The notes: generated by a model not told the origin, from the sequence alone. A DNA stretch of 29,825 bases from Nymphaea colorata (GCF_008831285.2 NW_022204686.1:1-29825); one strand, 5' to 3'. Counted from the first letter of the stretch, positions 7,774 to 23,046 are shown. Translations and numbers: made by a program.

Positions 7774-10700
7774 ATAGATGTAATAACAAGTGAAATACAC
7801 TAGATTAACTGTAAGGGACCAACTTAATGACCTGACTCTCATTCATTTCCAAACGAACTTCTTATTTCAAGCCACTAAGTCATTCTATACGTATGTAACA
7901 AATGGCTACGCACACTCAATTAAATATATTGATCAAATATATGTAATAACAAGTGAAAATGAATCATTTAATCTCTCAATTAAATATATGTGATCAAATA
8001 TATGTAATAACAAGTGAAACATATTAGGTTACCTACAAGACACCAAATGAATCACTCAAATCTCATTCATTTCCATACAAACCTATGATTTCAATATACT
8101 AAATCATTTAATATAGACGTAACAACAAGTTAAGCACATTCAATTAAGTATGCGTGATCAAATGAATCACTTAAATCTCACTCGTATTGAGACGAGTGAT
8201 TTAGTGTGCGTATGGATACAAATGAATGAGATGTAACAACATGTTCAACTTATTGAACAAACTACAAGGGATCAAACTAAACTAATCCATAGGTCTCCTT
8301 TACATCCATATAAACTTGTGAGTTTTTATCGTTTAAATCGTTGATCATAGATGTCATAACGAGTGAAACACATTAGGTTAATTATAAGACACCAAATGAA
8401 TCACTCAAATCTCATTTATTTTCACACAAACTTGTGATTTGAATTCACTTAATCTAGCAATATGGATGTAACAACAAGTTAAGCACATTCAATTAAGTAT
8501 GTGTGATCATTTGAATCACTTAAATCGCACTTGTATTGATACGAACTTGTGATTTCAATCATTTAGATCGTGCACTATAGTTGTAACAATAAATTCAACT
8601 CATCGGACTAACTACACGCGTTTGTATCCACATGAACATGTGATTTCAATCATTTAAATCATTCATTATATATGTATTCCAAACGAACTTCTGGTATCAA
8701 AGCCACTAGGTCATTCTATACGTAAGTAAGAAATGGTCACGCACATTCAATTAAATACAAGTGATCAATTATATGTAATAACAAGTGAAAATGAATCACT
8801 TAATCTCTCAATTAAATATAAGTGATCAAATATATGTAATAACAAGTGAAACACATTAGGTTACTTACAAGACACCAAATGAATCACTCCAATATCATTC
8901 ATTTTCATACAAACCTATGATTTTAATCTACTAAATCATTTAATATAGACGTAACAACAAGTTAAGCACATTCAATTACGTATGTGTGATAAAATGAATC
9001 ACTTAAATCCCACTCGTATTGATACGAACTTGTGATTTCAATTCCTTACATCGATCACCATAGATGTAAGAACTAGTTCAACTTATTGAACTAACTACAA
9101 GGGATCAAACTAATGCATAGGTCTCCTTTATATCCATACAAACTTGTAAGTTTTAATCATTTAAATCATTGATCAAAGATGTAATAACAAGTGAAACACA
9201 ATAGGTTAACTACAAGACACCAAATGAATCACTCGAATCTCATTCATTTTCGCACAAACTTGTGATTTCAATCTACTAAATCATTTATTATAGACGTAAC
9301 AACAAGTTAAACACATTCAATTAAGTATGCATGATTATATGAATCACTTAAATCTCACTTGTATTCGTACGAACATGTGATTTCAATCCTTTAGAACGTT
9401 CCTATAGATGTAACAACAAATTCAACTCATCGGACTAACTACACGTGTACAAATATAGTGACTTCAACCATTTGTATCCATATAAACTTGTGATTTCAAC
9501 CATTTAAATCATTCATTATAGATGTAATAACAAGTGAAATACATTAGATTAACTATAAGGGACCAATATAGTGACTTGACTCTCATTCATTTCCAAACGG
9601 ACTTCTTTTTTCAAGCCACTAAGTCATTCTATACGTATGTAACAAATGGTTACGCACATTCAATTAAATATAAGTTATCAAATGTATGTAAGAACAAGTA
9701 AAAATGAATCACATAATCTCTCGATTAAACATAAGTGATCAAATGTATGTAATAACAAGTGAAACACATTAAGTTACCTGTAAGACACCAAATGAATCAC
9801 TCGAATCCCATTCATTTTCATATAAACCTATGATTTGAATTTACTAAATCATTTAATATAAACGTAACAACAAGTTAAGTACATTCAATTAAATATGCGT
9901 GATCAATTGAATCACTTAAATCCCACTCGTATTGATGTGAACTTGTGCATCGATCACTATAGATGTAACAACATGTTCAACTTATCGTACAAACTAGAAA
10001 GGATCAAACTAATGCATAGGTCTCCTTTATATCCATATAAACTTGTGAGTTTTAATTATTTAAATCATTGATCATGGATGTAATAACATGTGAAACACGT
10101 TAGGTTAACTATAAGACACCAAATGAATCACTCGAATCACATTCATTTTCATACAAACTTGTGATTTCAGTTCACTTAATCAAGCAACATGGATGTAACA
10201 ATAAGTTAAGCACATTCAATTAAGTATGTGTGATCATTTGAATCACTTAAATCGCACTTGTATTGATACGAACTTGTAATTTCAATCCTTTAGATCGTGC
10301 ACTATAGTCGTACCAATACGAGTCAGATTTAAGTGATTCATATGATCACGCATACTTTATTGAATGTACTTGACTTATTGTTATATCCATGTTAAATGAT
10401 TTAGTAGATTGAAATCACAGGCTTGCATGAAAATGAATGAGATTTGAGTGATTCATTTGGTGCCCTATTGTTAACCTAATTCACTTGTTAAGCACATTCA
10501 ATTAAATTACAAGTGAAACACATTAGGTTAACTATATGACACCAAATGAATCACTTGTTAAGGACATCCGTATTAAGAATCATTATAAATGTAACAACTA
10601 GTGAAACACATTAGGTAAACCATAAGACACCAAATGAATCACTCGAATCTCATTCATTTTCATACAAACTTGTGATTTCGATCTACTAAATCATTTAATA

Positions 10701-10928
10701 TAGATGTAACAACAAGTTAAACACATTCAATTAAGCATGCATGATCATATGAATCATTTAAATCTCACTTGTATTGGTACGAACGCGTGATTTCAATCCT
10801 TTAGATCGTTCACTATAGATGTAACAACAAATTCAACTCATCGGACTAATTACACGCATTCAAAGTAATGCATAGATCCCATTTGTATCCATATGAACTT
10901 GCGATTTCAATCATTTAAATCATTCATT
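7774..10928 (+). repeat. HOR unit 4 (3155 bp)
   Basis: Blocks start at 7774, 8668 and 9518. The one-base difference in length from unit 3 is explained by CGTTCCTATAG near 9399 where unit 3 has CGTTCCCTATAG. Otherwise I see the same sequence as unit 3. Confidence 0.93.
10307..10490 (-). repeat. Inverted B-A dimer, unit 4
   Basis: 184 bp with the same end points as the reference copy. Confidence 0.87.
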
Positions 10929-13900
10929 ATAGATGTAATAACAAGTGAAATACACTAGATTAACTGTAAGGGACCAACTTAATGACCTGACTCTCATTCA
11001 TTTCCAAACGAACTTCTTATTTCAAGCCACTAAGTCATTCTATACGTATGTAACAAATGGCTACGCACACTCAATTAAATATATTGATCAAATATATGTA
11101 ATAACAAGTGAAAATGAATCATTTAATCTCTCAATTAAATATATGTGATCAAATATATGTAATAACAAGTGAAACATATTAGGTTACCTACAAGACACCA
11201 AATGAATCACTCAAATCTCATTCATTTCCATACAAACCTATGATTTCAATATACTAAATCATTTAATATAGACGTAACAACAAGTTAAGCACATTCAATT
11301 AAGTATGCGTGATCAAATGAATCACTTAAATCTCACTCGTATGAGACGAGTGATTTAGTGTGCGTATGGATACAAATGAATGAGATGTAACAACATGTTC
11401 AACTTATTGAACAAACTACAAGGGATCAAACTAAACTAATCCATAGGTCTCCTTTACATCCATATAAACTTGTGAGTTTTTATCGTTTAAATCGTTGATC
11501 ATAGATGTCATAACGAGTGAAACACATTAGGTTAATTATAAGACACCAAATGAATCACTCAAATCTCATTTATTTTCACACAAACTTGTGATTTGAATTC
11601 ACTTAATCTAGCAATATGGATGTAACAACAAGTTAAGCACATTCAATTAAGTATGTGTGATCATTTGAATCACTTAAATCGCACTTGTATTGATACGAAC
11701 TTGTGATTTCAATCATTTAGATCGTGCACTATAGTTGTAACAATAAATTCAACTCATCGGACTAACTACACGCGTTTGTATCCACATGAACATGTGATTT
11801 CAATCATTTAAATCATTCATTATATATGTATTCCAAACGAACTTCTGGTATCAAAGCCACTAGGTCATTCTATACGTAAGTAAGAAATGGTCACGCACAT
11901 TCAATTAAATACAAGTGATCAATTATATGTAATAACAAGTGAAAATGAATCACTTAATCTCTCAATTAAATATAAGTGATCAAATATATGTAATAACAAG
12001 TGAAACACATTAGGTTACTTACAAGACACCAAATGAATCACTCCAATATCATTCATTTTCATACAAACCTATGATTTTAATCTACTAAATCATTTAATAT
12101 AGACGTAACAACAAGTTAAGCACATTCAATTACGTATGTGTGATAAAATGAATCACTTAAATCCCACTCGTATTGATACGAACTTGTGATTTCAATTCCT
12201 TACATCGATCACCATAGATGTAAGAACTAGTTCAACTTATTGAACTAACTACAAGGGATCAAACTAATGCATAGGTCTCCTTTATATCCATACAAACTTG
12301 TAAGTTTTAATCATTTAAATCATTGATCAAAGATGTAATAACAAGTGAAACACAATAGGTTAACTACAAGACACCAAATGAATCACTCGAATCTCATTCA
12401 TTTTCGCACAAACTTGTGATTTCAATCTACTAAATCATTTATTATAGACGTAACAACAAGTTAAACACATTCAATTAAGTATGCATGATTATATGAATCA
12501 CTTAAATCTCACTTGTATTCGTACGAACATGTGATTTCAATCCTTTAGAACGTTCCTATAGATGTAACAACAAATTCAACTCATCGGACTAACTACACGT
12601 GTACAAATATAGTGACTTCAACCATTTGTATCCATATAAACTTGTGATTTCAACCATTTAAATCATTCATTATAGATGTAATAACAAGTGAAATACATTA
12701 GATTAACTATAAGGGACCAATATAGTGACTTGACTCTCATTCATTTCCAAACGGACTTCTTTTTTCAAGCCACTAAGTCATTCTATACGTATGTAACAAA
12801 TGGTTACGCACATTCAATTAAATATAAGTTATCAAATGTATGTAAGAACAAGTAAAAATGAATCACATAATCTCTCGATTAAACATAAGTGATCAAATGT
12901 ATGTAATAACAAGTGAAACACATTAAGTTACCTGTAAGACACCAAATGAATCACTCGAATCCCATTCATTTTCATATAAACCTATGATTTGAATTTACTA
13001 AATCATTTAATATAAACGTAACAACAAGTTAAGTACATTCAATTAAATATGCGTGATCAATTGAATCACTTAAATCCCACTCGTATTGATGTGAACTTGT
13101 GCATCGATCACTATAGATGTAACAACATGTTCAACTTATCGTACAAACTAGAAAGGATCAAACTAATGCATAGGTCTCCTTTATATCCATATAAACTTGT
13201 GAGTTTTAATTATTTAAATCATTGATCATGGATGTAATAACATGTGAAACACGTTAGGTTAACTATAAGACACCAAATGAATCACTCGAATCACATTCAT
13301 TTTCATACAAACTTGTGATTTCAGTTCACTTAATCAAGCAACATGGATGTAACAATAAGTTAAGCACATTCAATTAAGTATGTGTGATCATTTGAATCAC
13401 TTAAATCGCACTTGTATTGATACGAACTTGTAATTTCAATCCTTTAGATCGTGCACTATAGTCGTACCAATACGAGTCAGATTTAAGTGATTCATATGAT
13501 CACGCATACTTTATTGAATGTACTTGACTTATTGTTATATCCATGTTAAATGATTTAGTAGATTGAAATCACAGGCTTGCATGAAAATGAATGAGATTTG
13601 AGTGATTCATTTGGTGCCCTATTGTTAACCTAATTCACTTGTTAAGCACATTCAATTAAATTACAAGTGAAACACATTAGGTTAACTATATGACACCAAA
13701 TGAATCACTTGTTAAGGACATCCGTATTAAGAATCATTATAAATGTAACAACTAGTGAAACACATTAGGTAAACCATAAGACACCAAATGAATCACTCGA
13801 ATCTCATTCATTTTCATACAAACTTGTGATTTCGATCTACTAAATCATTTAATATAGATGTAACAACAAGTTAAACACATTCAATTAAGCATGCATGATC

Positions 13901-14082
13901 ATATGAATCATTTAAATCTCACTTGTATTGGTACGAACGCGTGATTTCAATCCTTTAGATCGTTCACTATAGATGTAACAACAAATTCAACTCATCGGAC
14001 TAATTACACGCATTCAAAGTAATGCATAGATCCCATTTGTATCCATATGAACTTGCGATTTCAATCATTTAAATCATTCATT
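10929..14082 (+). repeat. HOR unit 5 (3154 bp)
   Basis: Blocks start at 10929, 11822 and 12672. Two missing bases account for the length: one in the hairpin loop near 11342 and one in the CCC run near 12555, the latter shared with unit 4. Confidence 0.93.
13461..13644 (-). repeat. Inverted B-A dimer, unit 5
   Basis: 184 bp with the same end points as the reference copy. Confidence 0.87.
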
Positions 14083-17000
14083 ATAGATGTAATAACAAGT
14101 GAAATACACTAGATTAACTGTAAGGGACCAACTTAATGACCTGACTCTCATTCATTTCCAAACGAACTTCTTATTTCAAGCCACTAAGTCATTCTATACG
14201 TATGTAACAAATGGCTACGCACACTCAATTAAATATATTGATCAAATATATGTAATAACAAGTGAAAATGAATCATTTAATCTCTCAATTAAATATATGT
14301 GATCAAATATATGTAATAACAAGTGAAACATATTAGGTTACCTACAAGACACCAAATGAATCACTCAAATCTCATTCATTTCCATACAAACCTATGATTT
14401 CAATATACTAAATCATTTAATATAGACGTAACAACAAGTTAAGCACATTCAATTAAGTATGCGTGATCAAATGAATCACTTAAATCTCACTCGTATGAGA
14501 CGAGTGATTTAGTGTGCGTATGGATACAAATGAATGAGATGTAACAACATGTTCAACTTATTGAACAAACTACAAGGGATCAAACTAAACTAATCCATAG
14601 GTCTCCTTTACATCCATATAAACTTGTGAGTTTTTATCGTTTAAATCGTTGATCATAGATGTCATAACGAGTGAAACACATTAGGTTAATTATAAGACAC
14701 CAAATGAATCACTCAAATCTCATTTATTTTCACACAAACTTGTGATTTGAATTCACTTAATCTAGCAATATGGATGTAACAACAAGTTAAGCACATTCAA
14801 TTAAGTATGTGTGATCATTTGAATCACTTAAATCGCACTTGTATTGATACGAACTTGTGATTTCAATCATTTAGATCGTGCACTATAGTTGTAACAATAA
14901 ATTCAACTCATCGGACTAACTACACGCGTTTGTATCCACATGAACATGTGATTTCAATCATTTAAATCATTCATTATATATGTATTCCAAACGAACTTCT
15001 GGTATCAAAGCCACTAGGTCATTCTATACGTAAGTAAGAAATGGTCACGCACATTCAATTAAATACAAGTGATCAATTATATGTAATAACAAGTGAAAAT
15101 GAATCACTTAATCTCTCAATTAAATATAAGTGATCAAATATATGTAATAACAAGTGAAACACATTAGGTTACTTACAAGACACCAAATGAATCACTCCAA
15201 TATCATTCATTTTCATACAAACCTATGATTTTAATCTACTAAATCATTTAATATAGACGTAACAACAAGTTAAGCACATTCAATTACGTATGTGTGATAA
15301 AATGAATCACTTAAATCCCACTCGTATTGATACGAACTTGTGATTTCAATTCCTTACATCGATCACCATAGATGTAAGAACTAGTTCAACTTATTGAACT
15401 AACTACAAGGGATCAAACTAATGCATAGGTCTCCTTTATATCCATACAAACTTGTAAGTTTTAATCATTTAAATCATTGATCAAAGATGTAATAACAAGT
15501 GAAACACAATAGGTTAACTACAAGACACCAAATGAATCACTCGAATCTCATTCATTTTCGCACAAACTTGTGATTTCAATCTACTAAATCATTTATTATA
15601 GACGTAACAACAAGTTAAACACATTCAATTAAGTATGCATGATTATATGAATCACTTAAATCTCACTTGTATTCGTACGAACATGTGATTTCAATCCTTT
15701 AGAACGTTCCCTATAGATGTAACAACAAATTCAACTCATCGGACTAACTACACGTGTACAAATATAGTGACTTCAACCATTTGTATCCATATAAACTTGT
15801 GATTTCAACCATTTAAATCATTCATTATAGATGTAATAACAAGTGAAATACATTAGATTAACTATAAGGGACCAATATAGTGACTTGACTCTCATTCATT
15901 TCCAAACGGACTTCTTTTTTCAAGCCACTAAGTCATTCTATACGTATGTAACAAATGGTTACGCACATTCAATTAAATATAAGTTATCAAATGTATGTAA
16001 GAACAAGTAAAAATGAATCACATAATCTCTCGATTAAACATAAGTGATCAAATGTATGTAATAACAAGTGAAACACATTAAGTTACCTGTAAGACACCAA
16101 ATGAATCACTCGAATCCCATTCATTTTCATATAAACCTATGATTTGAATTTACTAAATCATTTAATATAAACGTAACAACAAGTTAAGTACATTCAATTA
16201 AATATGCGTGATCAATTGAATCACTTAAATCCCACTCGTATTGATGTGAACTTGTGCATCGATCACTATAGATGTAACAACATGTTCAACTTATCGTACA
16301 AACTAGAAAGGATCAAACTAATGCATAGGTCTCCTTTATATCCATATAAACTTGTGAGTTTTAATTATTTAAATCATTGATCATGGATGTAATAACATGT
16401 GAAACACGTTAGGTTAACTATAAGACACCAAATGAATCACTCGAATCACATTCATTTTCATACAAACTTGTGATTTCAGTTCACTTAATCAAGCAACATG
16501 GATGTAACAATAAGTTAAGCACATTCAATTAAGTATGTGTGATCATTTGAATCACTTAAATCGCACTTGTATTGATACGAACTTGTAATTTCAATCCTTT
16601 AGATCGTGCACTATAGTCGTACCAATACGAGTCAGATTTAAGTGATTCATATGATCACGCATACTTTATTGAATGTACTTGACTTATTGTTATATCCATG
16701 TTAAATGATTTAGTAGATTGAAATCACAGGCTTGCATGAAAATGAATGAGATTTGAGTGATTCATTTGGTGCCCTATTGTTAACCTAATTCACTTGTTAA
16801 GCACATTCAATTAAATTACAAGTGAAACACATTAGGTTAACTATATGACACCAAATGAATCACTTGTTAAGGACATCCGTATTAAGAATCATTATAAATG
16901 TAACAACTAGTGAAACACATTAGGTAAACCATAAGACACCAAATGAATCACTCGAATCTCATTCATTTTCATACAAACTTGTGATTTCGATCTACTAAAT

Positions 17001-17237
17001 CATTTAATATAGATGTAACAACAAGTTAAACACATTCAATTAAGCATGCATGATCATATGAATCATTTAAATCTCACTTGTATTGGTACGAACGCGTGAT
17101 TTCAATCCTTTAGATCGTTCACTATAGATGTAACAACAAATTCAACTCATCGGACTAATTACACGCATTCAAAGTAATGCATAGATCCCATTTGTATCCA
17201 TATGAACTTGCGATTTCAATCATTTAAATCATTCATT
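14083..17237 (+). repeat. HOR unit 6 (3155 bp)
   Basis: Blocks start at 14083, 14976 and 15827. The single missing base is in the hairpin loop near 14496. The CCC run that is shortened in units 4 and 5 is intact here. Confidence 0.93.
16616..16799 (-). repeat. Inverted B-A dimer, unit 6
   Basis: 184 bp with the same end points as the reference copy. Confidence 0.87.
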
Positions 17238-20200
17238 ATAGATGTAATAACAAGTGAAATACACTAGATTAACTGTAAGGGACCAACTTAATGACCTGAC
17301 TCTCATTCATTTCCAAACGAACTTCTTATTTCAAGCCACTAAGTCATTCTATACGTATGTAACAAATGGCTACGCACACTCAATTAAATATATTGATCAA
17401 ATATATGTAATAACAAGTGAAAATGAATCATTTAATCTCTCAATTAAATATATGTGATCAAATATATGTAATAACAAGTGAAACATATTAGGTTACCTAC
17501 AAGACACCAAATGAATCACTCAAATCTCATTCATTTCCATACAAACCTATGATTTCAATATACTAAATCATTTAATATAGACGTAACAACAAGTTAAGCA
17601 CATTCAATTAAGTATGCGTGATCAAATGAATCACTTAAATCTCACTCGTATCGAGACGAGTGATTTAGTGTGCGTATGGATACAAATGAATGAGATGTAA
17701 CAACATGTTCAACTTATTGAACAAACTACAAGGGATCAAACTAAACTAATCCATAGGTCTCCTTTACATCCATATAAACTTGTGAGTTTTTATCGTTTAA
17801 ATCGTTGATCATAGATGTCATAACGAGTGAAACACATTAGGTTAATTATAAGACACCAAATGAATCACTCAAATCTCATTTATTTTCACACAAACTTGTG
17901 ATTTGAATTCACTTAATCTAGCAATATGGATGTAACAACAAGTTAAGCACATTCAATTAAGTATGTGTGATCATTTGAATCACTTAAATCGCACTTGTAT
18001 TGATACGAACTTGTGATTTCAATCATTTAGATCGTGCACTATAGTTGTAACAATAAATTCAACTCATCGGACTAACTACACGCGTTTGTATCCACATGAA
18101 CATGTGATTTCAATCATTTAAATCATTCATTATATATGTATTCCAAACGAACTTCTGGTATCAAAGCCACTAGGTCATTCTATACGTAAGTAAGAAATGG
18201 TCACGCACATTCAATTAAATACAAGTGATCAATTATATGTAATAACAAGTGAAAATGAATCACTTAATCTCTCAATTAAATATAAGTGATCAAATATATG
18301 TAATAACAAGTGAAACACATTAGGTTACTTACAAGACACCAAATGAATCACTCCAATATCATTCATTTTCATACAAACCTATGATTTTAATCTACTAAAT
18401 CATTTAATATAGACGTAACAACAAGTTAAGCACATTCAATTACGTATGTGTGATAAAATGAATCACTTAAATCCCACTCGTATTGATACGAACTTGTGAT
18501 TTCAATTCCTTACATCGATCACCATAGATGTAAGAACTAGTTCAACTTATTGAACTAACTACAAGGGATCAAACTAATGCATAGGTCTCCTTTATATCCA
18601 TACAAACTTGTAAGTTTTAATCATTTAAATCATTGATCAAAGATGTAATAACAAGTGAAACACAATAGGTTAACTACAAGACACCAAATGAATCACTCGA
18701 ATCTCATTCATTTTCGCACAAACTTGTGATTTCAATCTACTAAATCATTTATTATAGACGTAACAACAAGTTAAACACATTCAATTAAGTATGCATGATT
18801 ATATGAATCACTTAAATCTCACTTGTATTCGTACGAACATGTGATTTCAATCCTTTAGAACGTTCCCTATAGATGTAACAACAAATTCAACTCATCGGAC
18901 TAACTACACGTGTACAAATATAGTGACTTCAACCATTTGTATCCATATAAACTTGTGATTTCAACCATTTAAATCATTCATTATAGATGTAATAACAAGT
19001 GAAATACATTAGATTAACTATAAGGGACCAATATAGTGACTTGACTCTCATTCATTTCCAAACGGACTTCTTTTTTCAAGCCACTAAGTCATTCTATACG
19101 TATGTAACAAATGGTTACGCACATTCAATTAAATATAAGTTATCAAATGTATGTAAGAACAAGTAAAAATGAATCACATAATCTCTCGATTAAACATAAG
19201 TGATCAAATGTATGTAATAACAAGTGAAACACATTAAGTTACCTGTAAGACACCAAATGAATCACTCGAATCCCATTCATTTTCATATAAACCTATGATT
19301 TGAATTTACTAAATCATTTAATATAAACGTAACAACAAGTTAAGTACATTCAATTAAATATGCGTGATCAATTGAATCACTTAAATCCCACTCGTATTGA
19401 TGTGAACTTGTGCATCGATCACTATAGATGTAACAACATGTTCAACTTATCGTACAAACTAGAAAGGATCAAACTAATGCATAGGTCTCCTTTATATCCA
19501 TATAAACTTGTGAGTTTTAATTATTTAAATCATTGATCATGGATGTAATAACATGTGAAACACGTTAGGTTAACTATAAGACACCAAATGAATCACTCGA
19601 ATCACATTCATTTTCATACAAACTTGTGATTTCAGTTCACTTAATCAAGCAACATGGATGTAACAATAAGTTAAGCACATTCAATTAAGTATGTGTGATC
19701 ATTTGAATCACTTAAATCGCACTTGTATTGATACGAACTTGTAATTTCAATCCTTTAGATCGTGCACTATAGTCGTACCAATACGAGTCAGATTTAAGTG
19801 ATTCATATGATCACGCATACTTTATTGAATGTACTTGACTTATTGTTATATCCATGTTAAATGATTTAGTAGATTGAAATCACAGGCTTGCATGAAAATG
19901 AATGAGATTTGAGTGATTCATTTGGTGCCCTATTGTTAACCTAATTCACTTGTTAAGCACATTCAATTAAATTACAAGTGAAACACATTAGGTTAACTAT
20001 ATGACACCAAATGAATCACTTGTTAAGGACATCCGTATTAAGAATCATTATAAATGTAACAACTAGTGAAACACATTAGGTAAACCATAAGACACCAAAT
20101 GAATCACTCGAATCTCATTCATTTTCATACAACTTGTGATTTCGATCTACTAAATCATTTAATATAGATGTAACAACAAGTTAAACACATTCAATTAAGC

Positions 20201-20391
20201 ATGCATGATCATATGAATCATTTAAATCTCACTTGTATTGGTACGAACGCGTGATTTCAATCCTTTAGATCGTTCACTATAGATGTAACAACAAATTCAA
20301 CTCATCGACTAATTACACGCATTCAAAGTAATGCATAGATCCCATTTGTATCCATATGAACTTGCGATTTCAATCATTTAAATCATTCATT
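17238..20391 (+). repeat. HOR unit 7 (3154 bp)
   Basis: Blocks start at 17238, 18132 and 18983. The hairpin loop has a C (ATCGAG) where units 3 and 4 have T (ATTGAG). One A is missing near 20131 (ATACAACTTG) and one G near 20307 (CATCGACTAAT), which explains the length. Confidence 0.93.
19772..19955 (-). repeat. Inverted B-A dimer, unit 7
   Basis: 184 bp with the same end points as the reference copy. Confidence 0.87.
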
Positions 20392-22429
20392 ATAGATGTA
20401 ATAACAAGTGAAATACACTAGATTAACTGTAAGGGACCAACTTAATGACCTGACTCTCATTCATTTCCAAACGAACTTCTTATTTCAAGCCACTAAGTCA
20501 TTCTATACGTATGTAACAAATGGCTACGCACACTCAATTAAATATATTGATCAAATATATGTAATAACAAGTGAAAATGAATCATTTAATCTCTCAATTA
20601 AATATATGTGATCAAATATATGTAATAACAAGTGAAACATATTAGGTTACCTACAAGACACCAAATGAATCACTCAAATCTCATTCATTTCCATACAAAC
20701 CTATGATTTCAATATACTAAATCATTTAATATAGACGTAACAACAAGTTAAGCACATTCAATTAAGTATGCGTGATCAAATGAATCACTTAAATCTCACT
20801 CGTATGAGACGAGTGATTTAGTGTGCGTATGGATACAAATGAATGAGATGTAACAACATGTTCAACTTATTGAACAAACTACAAGGGATCAAACTAAACT
20901 AATCCATAGGTCTCCTTTACATCCATATAAACTTGTGAGTTTTTATCGTTTAAATCGTTGATCATAGATGTCATAACGAGTGAAACACATTAGGTTAATT
21001 ATAAGACACCAAATGAATCACTCAAATCTCATTTATTTTCACACAAACTTGTGATTTGAATTCACTTAATCTAGCAATATGGATGTAACAACAAGTTAAG
21101 CACATTCAATTAAGTATGTGTGATCATTTGAATCACTTAAATCGCACTTGTATTGATACGAACTTGTGATTTCAATCATTTAGATCGTGCACTATAGTTG
21201 TAACAATAAATTCAACTCATCGGACTAACTACACGCGTTTGTATCCACATGAACATGTGATTTCAATCATTTAAATCATTCATTATATATGTATTCCAAA
21301 CGAACTTCTGGTATCAAAGCCACTAGGTCATTCTATACGTAAGTAAGAAATGGTCACGCACATTCAATTAAATACAAGTGATCAATTATATGTAATAACA
21401 AGTGAAAATGAATCACTTAATCTCTCAATTAAATATAAGTGATCAAATATATGTAATAACAAGTGAAACACATTAGGTTACTTACAAGACACCAAATGAA
21501 TCACTCCAATATCATTCATTTTCATACAAACCTATGATTTTAATCTACTAAATCATTTAATATAGACGTAACAACAAGTTAAGCACATTCAATTACGTAT
21601 GTGTGATAAAATGAATCACTTAAATCCCACTCGTATTGATACGAACTTGTGATTTCAATTCCTTACATCGATCACCATAGATGTAAGAACTAGTTCAACT
21701 TATTGAACTAACTACAAGGATCAAACTAATGCATAGGTCTCCTTTATATCCATACAAACTTGTAAGTTTTAATCATTTAAATCATTGATCAAAGATGTAA
21801 TAACAAGTGAAACACAATAGGTTAACTACAAGACACCAAATGAATCACTCGAATCTCATTCATTTTCGCACAAACTTGTGATTTCAATCTACTAAATCAT
21901 TTATTATAGACGTAACAACAAGTTAAACACATTCAATTAAGTATGCATGATTATATGAATCACTTAAATCTCACTTGTATTCGTACGAACATGTGATTTC
22001 AATCCTTTAGAACGTTCCCTATAGATGTAACAACAAATTCAACTCATCGGACTAACTACACGTGTACAAATATAGTGACTTCAACCATTTGTATCCATAT
22101 AAACTTGTGATTTCAACCATTTAAATCATTCATTATAGATGTAATAACAAGTGAAATACATTAGATTAACTATAAGGGACCAATATAGTGACTTGACTCT
22201 CATTCATTTCCAAACGGACTTCTTTTTTCAAGCCACTAAGTCATTCTATACGTATGTAACAAATGGTTACGCACATTCAATTAAATATAAGTTATCAAAT
22301 GTATGTAAGAACAAGTAAAAATGAATCACATAATCTCTCGATTAAACATAAGTGATCAAATGTATGTAATAACAAGTGAAACACATTAAGTTACCTGTAA
22401 GACACCAAATGAATCACTCGAATCCCATT

Positions 22430-22740
22430 CATTTCATATAACCTATGATTTGAATTTACTAAATCATTTAATATAACGTAACAACAAGTTAAGTACATTC
22501 AATTAAATATGCGTGATCAATTGAATCACTTAAATCCACTCGTATTGATGTGAACTTGTGCATCGATCACTATAGATTAACAACATGTTCAACTTATCGT
22601 ACAAACTAGAAAGATCAAACTAATGCATAGGTTCCTTATATCCATATAAACTTGTGAGTTAATTAAATATGATCATGAAAACATGAAACTATTAATAAAA
22701 CAAAATCATAATCATTCATAAAACTTGATTCAGTTCACTT
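22430..22740 (+). other. Abrupt onset of dense small deletions in unit 8
   Basis: Against 19280-19640 of unit 7, many single bases are missing, for example CATTTCATATAACC for CATTTTCATATAAACC. At 22659-22735 a C-A stretch has lost roughly 45 bases in scattered pieces, so it can only just be aligned. Flanking sequence on both sides is ordinary satellite. Deletions far outnumber substitutions, typical of unpolished long-read consensus. Confidence 0.75.
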
Positions 22741-22865
22741 AATCAAGCAACATGATTAACAATAAGTTAAGCACATTCAATTAGTATGTGTGATCATTTG
22801 AATCACTTAAATCGCACTTGTATTGATACGAACTTGTAATTTCAATCTTTAGATCGTGCACTATA

Positions 22866-23046
22866 GTCGTACAATACGAGTCAGATTTAAGTGATTCATA
22901 TGATCACGCATACTTTATTGAATGTACTTGACTTATTGTTATATCCATGTTAAATGATTAGTAGATTGAAATCACAGGCTTGCATGAAAATGAATGAGAT
23001 TTGAGTGATTCATTTGGTGCCTATTGTTAACCTAATTCACTTGTTA
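22866..23046 (-). repeat. Inverted B-A dimer, unit 8
   Basis: 181 bp. Three bases are missing from short runs, for example GTACAATACG in place of GTACCAATACG and GGTGCCTATTG in place of GGTGCCCTATTG. Confidence 0.85.

Noticed and set aside
22659-22735. A diverged or foreign sequence inserted in unit 8
   Set aside because: It can be aligned to the expected C-A monomers by allowing many small deletions, and both flanks are in register, so it is degraded satellite and not an insertion.
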